A DNA stretch of 64,000 bases, taken from positions 1-64,000 of the forward strand of contig NZ_FNVO01000026.1 of assembly GCF_900108175.1 (NCBI RefSeq). The letters are read 5' to 3'. This document shows, piece by piece, positions 62,188-64,000 of the stretch; the first letter of the stretch is position 1, and every line of letters starts with the position of its first letter. The position numbers and the translations under genes were made by a program. Source of the DNA: Thermomonospora echinospora (lineage in GTDB: Bacteria; Actinomycetota; Actinomycetes; Streptosporangiales; Streptosporangiaceae). The notes under the pieces were generated by a model. That model did not search any database. It was given only the letters and a program-made list of their open reading frames with translations, and was not told the DNA's origin.

Positions 62188-63354
62188 TCACAGCACCGAG
62201 GCGTCGCCCAGCAACGCGGTCACCTGGCTCGACAGCATGCCGCCGTTGCCGTGCACCAGGGCGACGCGGGCGTCGGCCACCTGCCGGTCGCCCGCCTCGC
62301 CACGCAGTTGCCGAGCCGCCTCGATCAGCAGGAAGATCCCGTACATCCCAGGATGACAGTAGGACAGCCCGCCGCCGTTGGTGTTCACCGGAAGGTGCCC
62401 GCCGGGGGCGATCCCTCCCCCGGCGACGAAGTCGCCGGCCGCCCCCTTCTCGCAGAATCCGAGATCCTCCAGGAAGAGCAGCACGTTGATCGTGAAGGCG
62501 TCGTACAGCTGTACCACGTCGACGTCCGCCGGCCGGAGCCCGGCCAGCTCGAAGGCCCTGGGACCGGTCTGCGAGGCGGCGGTGAGCGTCAGGTCGGGCG
62601 CCTGGGAGATGTTCATGTGCCAGTGGGCCTCGGCGGCGCCGAGGTAGTACACCGGTGGCCGGCGCAGGTCCCGGGCGCGCTCGGCCGAGGTGACCACGAC
62701 GGCGCCGCCCCCGTCGGTCACCAGGCAGCAGTCGCGCACCGTCAACGGCGAGGAGACCATCCGTGATCCGAGCACGTCGTCGATGCTCAGCTCGTCACGG
62801 GCGAAGGCCGCCGGGTTCAGCCGGGCCCAGCGCCTCGCGGCGACGGCCACCTCGGCGAGGTGTTCCCGTGTGGTGCCGAACTGGTGCATGTGCCGCGCCG
62901 CGGCAAGCGCGTACGCCGAGACGGGAAGGCGGGGCCGGAACGGCGTCTCGTAGGAGGGGAGGAAAGACCGTCCCGACGAGATCAGGCCGCCGGAGGCGGA
63001 ACGCTGGGTGCTGCCGTAGGCGATCAGCGCGACCTCGCACAGACCGGCGTCGATCGCGGCCGCCGCGTGGCGCAGATGGGCGACGAACGAACTCCCGCCC
63101 GTCGCGGTGCTGTCGCTGTGGCGGGGGCGAATGCCGAGGTGCTCGGCCAGGACCACGGTCGGCATCGGGAAGAAGGCGGAGTGAGCGAACAGGGCGTCGA
63201 CCTCGCCGATCGTCAGGCCGGCGTCGTCGAGCGCGCGCCCGGCGGCCTGGGCCATGAGATCCAGTGCCGTCACGTCAGGGCCGACCTCGCCCAGGTCCGA
63301 CTCGGCGACGCCGACGATCGCCGTGCCGCCCCTCAGCCGTCGCTCGTCGTTCAT
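62188..63354 (-). CDS. thiolase-fold lipid-transfer/aldolase protein (second Ltp-like copy)
   Basis: 388 residues. AIVGVAESDLGEVGPDVTAL, RALDDAGLTIGEVDALFAHS, YALAAARHMHQFGTTREHLA, LYDAFTINVLLFLEDLGFCE, VNTNGGGLSYCHPGMYGIFL. No Cys at the nucleophile place (STATGGSSFVAHL). Same family as the protein at 57.3 kb but only distantly similar in sequence, so probably for a different substrate or step. Followed by the GntR gene after 15 bases and preceded by its own DUF35 gene. Confidence 0.88.
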   Translation of the reverse strand: MNDERRLRGGTAIVGVAESDLGEVGPDVTALDLMAQAAGRALDDAGLTIGEVDALFAHSAFFPMPTVVLAEHLGIRPRHSDSTATGGSSFVAHLRHAAAAIDAGLCEVALIAYGSTQRSASGGLISSGRSFLPSYETPFRPRLPVSAYALAAARHMHQFGTTREHLAEVAVAARRWARLNPAAFARDELSIDDVLGSRMVSSPLTVRDCCLVTDGGGAVVVTSAERARDLRRPPVYYLGAAEAHWHMNISQAPDLTLTAASQTGPRAFELAGLRPADVDVVQLYDAFTINVLLFLEDLGFCEKGAAGDFVAGGGIAPGGHLPVNTNGGGLSYCHPGMYGIFLLIEAARQLRGEAGDRQVADARVALVHGNGGMLSSQVTALLGDASVL

Positions 63355-63764
63355 CGGGTCTCCTCCGCCGGGCCGAACACCGGGATCACGGTGTCGTCAC
63401 GGCGCTCGAACCGCAGGGTGACCTGATCACCGATCCGCACGTCGGACGCCGCGACGCCGACGATGTTGGTCATCATCCGGAATCCCTCCGCGACGTCGAC
63501 CAGCGCGACGCAGTAGGGCTCGCCTCCGCGCGGCTCGATCGTCGTGGCCGAGTACACCACGGCGCGTCCTCGGGAGCGGCGCCAGCCGAGCTCGGGACGC
63601 CCGCAGTGCGGGCACCGGGACCGTGGCGGGAAGACCGCGGCCCCGCAGGTCCCGCAGGCCTGGAACGCGAGAACCTCACGGTCGAGCTGAGCCTGGTACT
63701 CCGCATGGGGCGCGGTCGCCACCGGGTCGGCGCCGAGTGCGACACCGGGCAGGTCTCTGTCCAT
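63351..63764 (-). CDS. DUF35 OB-fold / zinc-ribbon protein (second copy)
   Basis: 137 residues. Zn ribbon Cys37, Cys40, Cys51 and Cys54 (ACGTC, RCPHC) at exactly the same positions as in the copy at 56.9 kb, then the OB fold (GRAVVYSATTIEPRGGEPYC, VALVDVAEGFRMMTNIVGVA). Overlaps the following thiolase-like gene by four bases. Presumed partner of that protein. Confidence 0.9.
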   Translation of the reverse strand: MDRDLPGVALGADPVATAPHAEYQAQLDREVLAFQACGTCGAAVFPPRSRCPHCGRPELGWRRSRGRAVVYSATTIEPRGGEPYCVALVDVAEGFRMMTNIVGVAASDVRIGDQVTLRFERRDDTVIPVFGPAEETR

Positions 63765-63793
63765 GCCACTCCCTCCCGGGACATGCGTTGACG

Positions 63794-63818
63794 AATGAAT
63801 TCATTTAAGAATACATTC
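63794..63818. promoter_or_regulatory. palindromic operator in divergent promoter
   Basis: AATGAATTCATT (63794-63805) is a perfect 12-base palindrome, and GAATG/CATTC arms extend over 63793-63818. Between the DUF35 and CoA-transferase genes. Confidence 0.6.
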
Positions 63819-63845
63819 CTGCCCTACCCTCGTAGCAAGGTGCAC

Positions 63846-64000
63846 ATGATGACGACAGCCGACGAACCCGTCAGGGGGCCTCTCCACGGGATCCGCGTCC
63901 TCGACCTGACCCGCGTGGTGATGGGCCCCCTGGCCACGCAGATCCTGGCCGACCAGGGCGCCGACGTCGTGACCGTCGAGCCCGCCGGCGGTGACACCAA
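63846..64000 (+). CDS. CaiB/BaiF family III CoA transferase (5' end only)
   Basis: 51 residues before the window ends: a short leader then [20 protein letters not shown] and [19 protein letters not shown], the signature N-terminus of family III CoA transferases, which move CoA between carboxylic acids (bile-acid, carnitine, oxalate or AMACR-type racemases also belong here). Two adjacent ATGs at 63846 and 63849 can serve as start. Completes a catabolic operon to the right of the window. Confidence 0.9.
   Translation, partial: MMTTADEPVRGPLHGIRVLDLTRVVMGPLATQILADQGADVVTVEPAGGDT

Noticed and set aside
41951-64000. Idea that the right part belongs to the polyketide cluster as tailoring genes
   Set aside because: The BVMO, SDR and SnoaL-like genes could tempt one to that view, but they are mixed with CoA ligase, thiolase, hydratase, importer and Ltp/DUF35 genes and lie beyond several separate regulatory modules and a pseudogene zone.
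1-64000. tRNA/rRNA genes, CRISPR arrays, insertion sequences
   Set aside because: No repeat-spacer pattern, no transposase motifs and no tRNA-like T-arm or acceptor pairs were noticed on reading; a dedicated tRNA scan was not possible.

Overview
The window comes from a high-GC actinomycete. Codon third positions are almost all G/C, GTG starts and four-base start/stop overlaps are common, and the gene families are typical of Actinomycetota. A relative of Actinomadura/Thermomonospora or Streptomyces would fit, but the sequence alone does not fix the genus.

Region 1 (about 1-17.9 kb) is a type II polyketide cluster. Its core order is flavin monooxygenase, TcmI-type cyclase, KS-alpha, KS-beta/CLF, ACP, ketoreductase, aromatase/cyclase, then an oxygenase-SDR fusion (5209-13746). 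This matches the E-F-A-B-C-D-L-M order known from angucycline clusters such as urdamycin and gaudimycin, so an angucyclinone-type product is the best guess. Malonyl-CoA supply is encoded by a split acyl-CoA carboxylase: biotin carboxylase alpha chain at the left edge, beta and epsilon chains after the core. A LuxR-type and a MarR-type regulator, an SDR with an altered active site, a luciferase-like oxidoreductase and an MFS exporter complete the set. No glycosyltransferase or deoxysugar gene is visible.

Region 2 (about 17.9-26.8 kb) is one long minus-strand operon: a peptide/nickel-type ABC importer (two permeases, a double ATPase, a lipoprotein) followed by three luciferase-like flavin monooxygenases. 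Uptake plus oxidative breakdown of a small organic compound, possibly organosulfur or amine, fits best. Region 3 (27-30.4 kb) has an SDR divergent from a Rieske oxygenase and its reductase. Region 4 (30.4-31.6 kb) is a gene graveyard: a beta-propeller scrap, an IclR regulator with a nonsense codon and no start, and a CitE-like 5' remnant with a nonsense codon.

Region 5 (31.6-41.7 kb) holds three regulator-centred modules. These are VOC protein/TetR around a perfect palindrome, MarR divergent from a luciferase-like plus BBE-type two-flavin fusion enzyme, and an AfsR/SARP-type regulator divergent from an FMN reductase and a 14-TM exporter.

Region 6 (41.9 kb to the right edge) looks like a catabolic gene set for a ketone- or side-chain-bearing carboxylic substrate. 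It has a Baeyer-Villiger monooxygenase, nitroreductase, enoyl-CoA hydratase, thiolase, acyl-CoA ligase, five SDRs, a branched-chain-amino-acid-type ABC importer (with a fused LivM-LivG), two thiolase-fold/DUF35 pairs resembling steroid side-chain aldolases, an F420/FMN oxidoreductase, a SnoaL-like protein, an isochorismatase-fold protein, a GntR regulator and the start of a CoA transferase. Its divergent promoters are short AT-rich islands with palindromes, which suggests common control.
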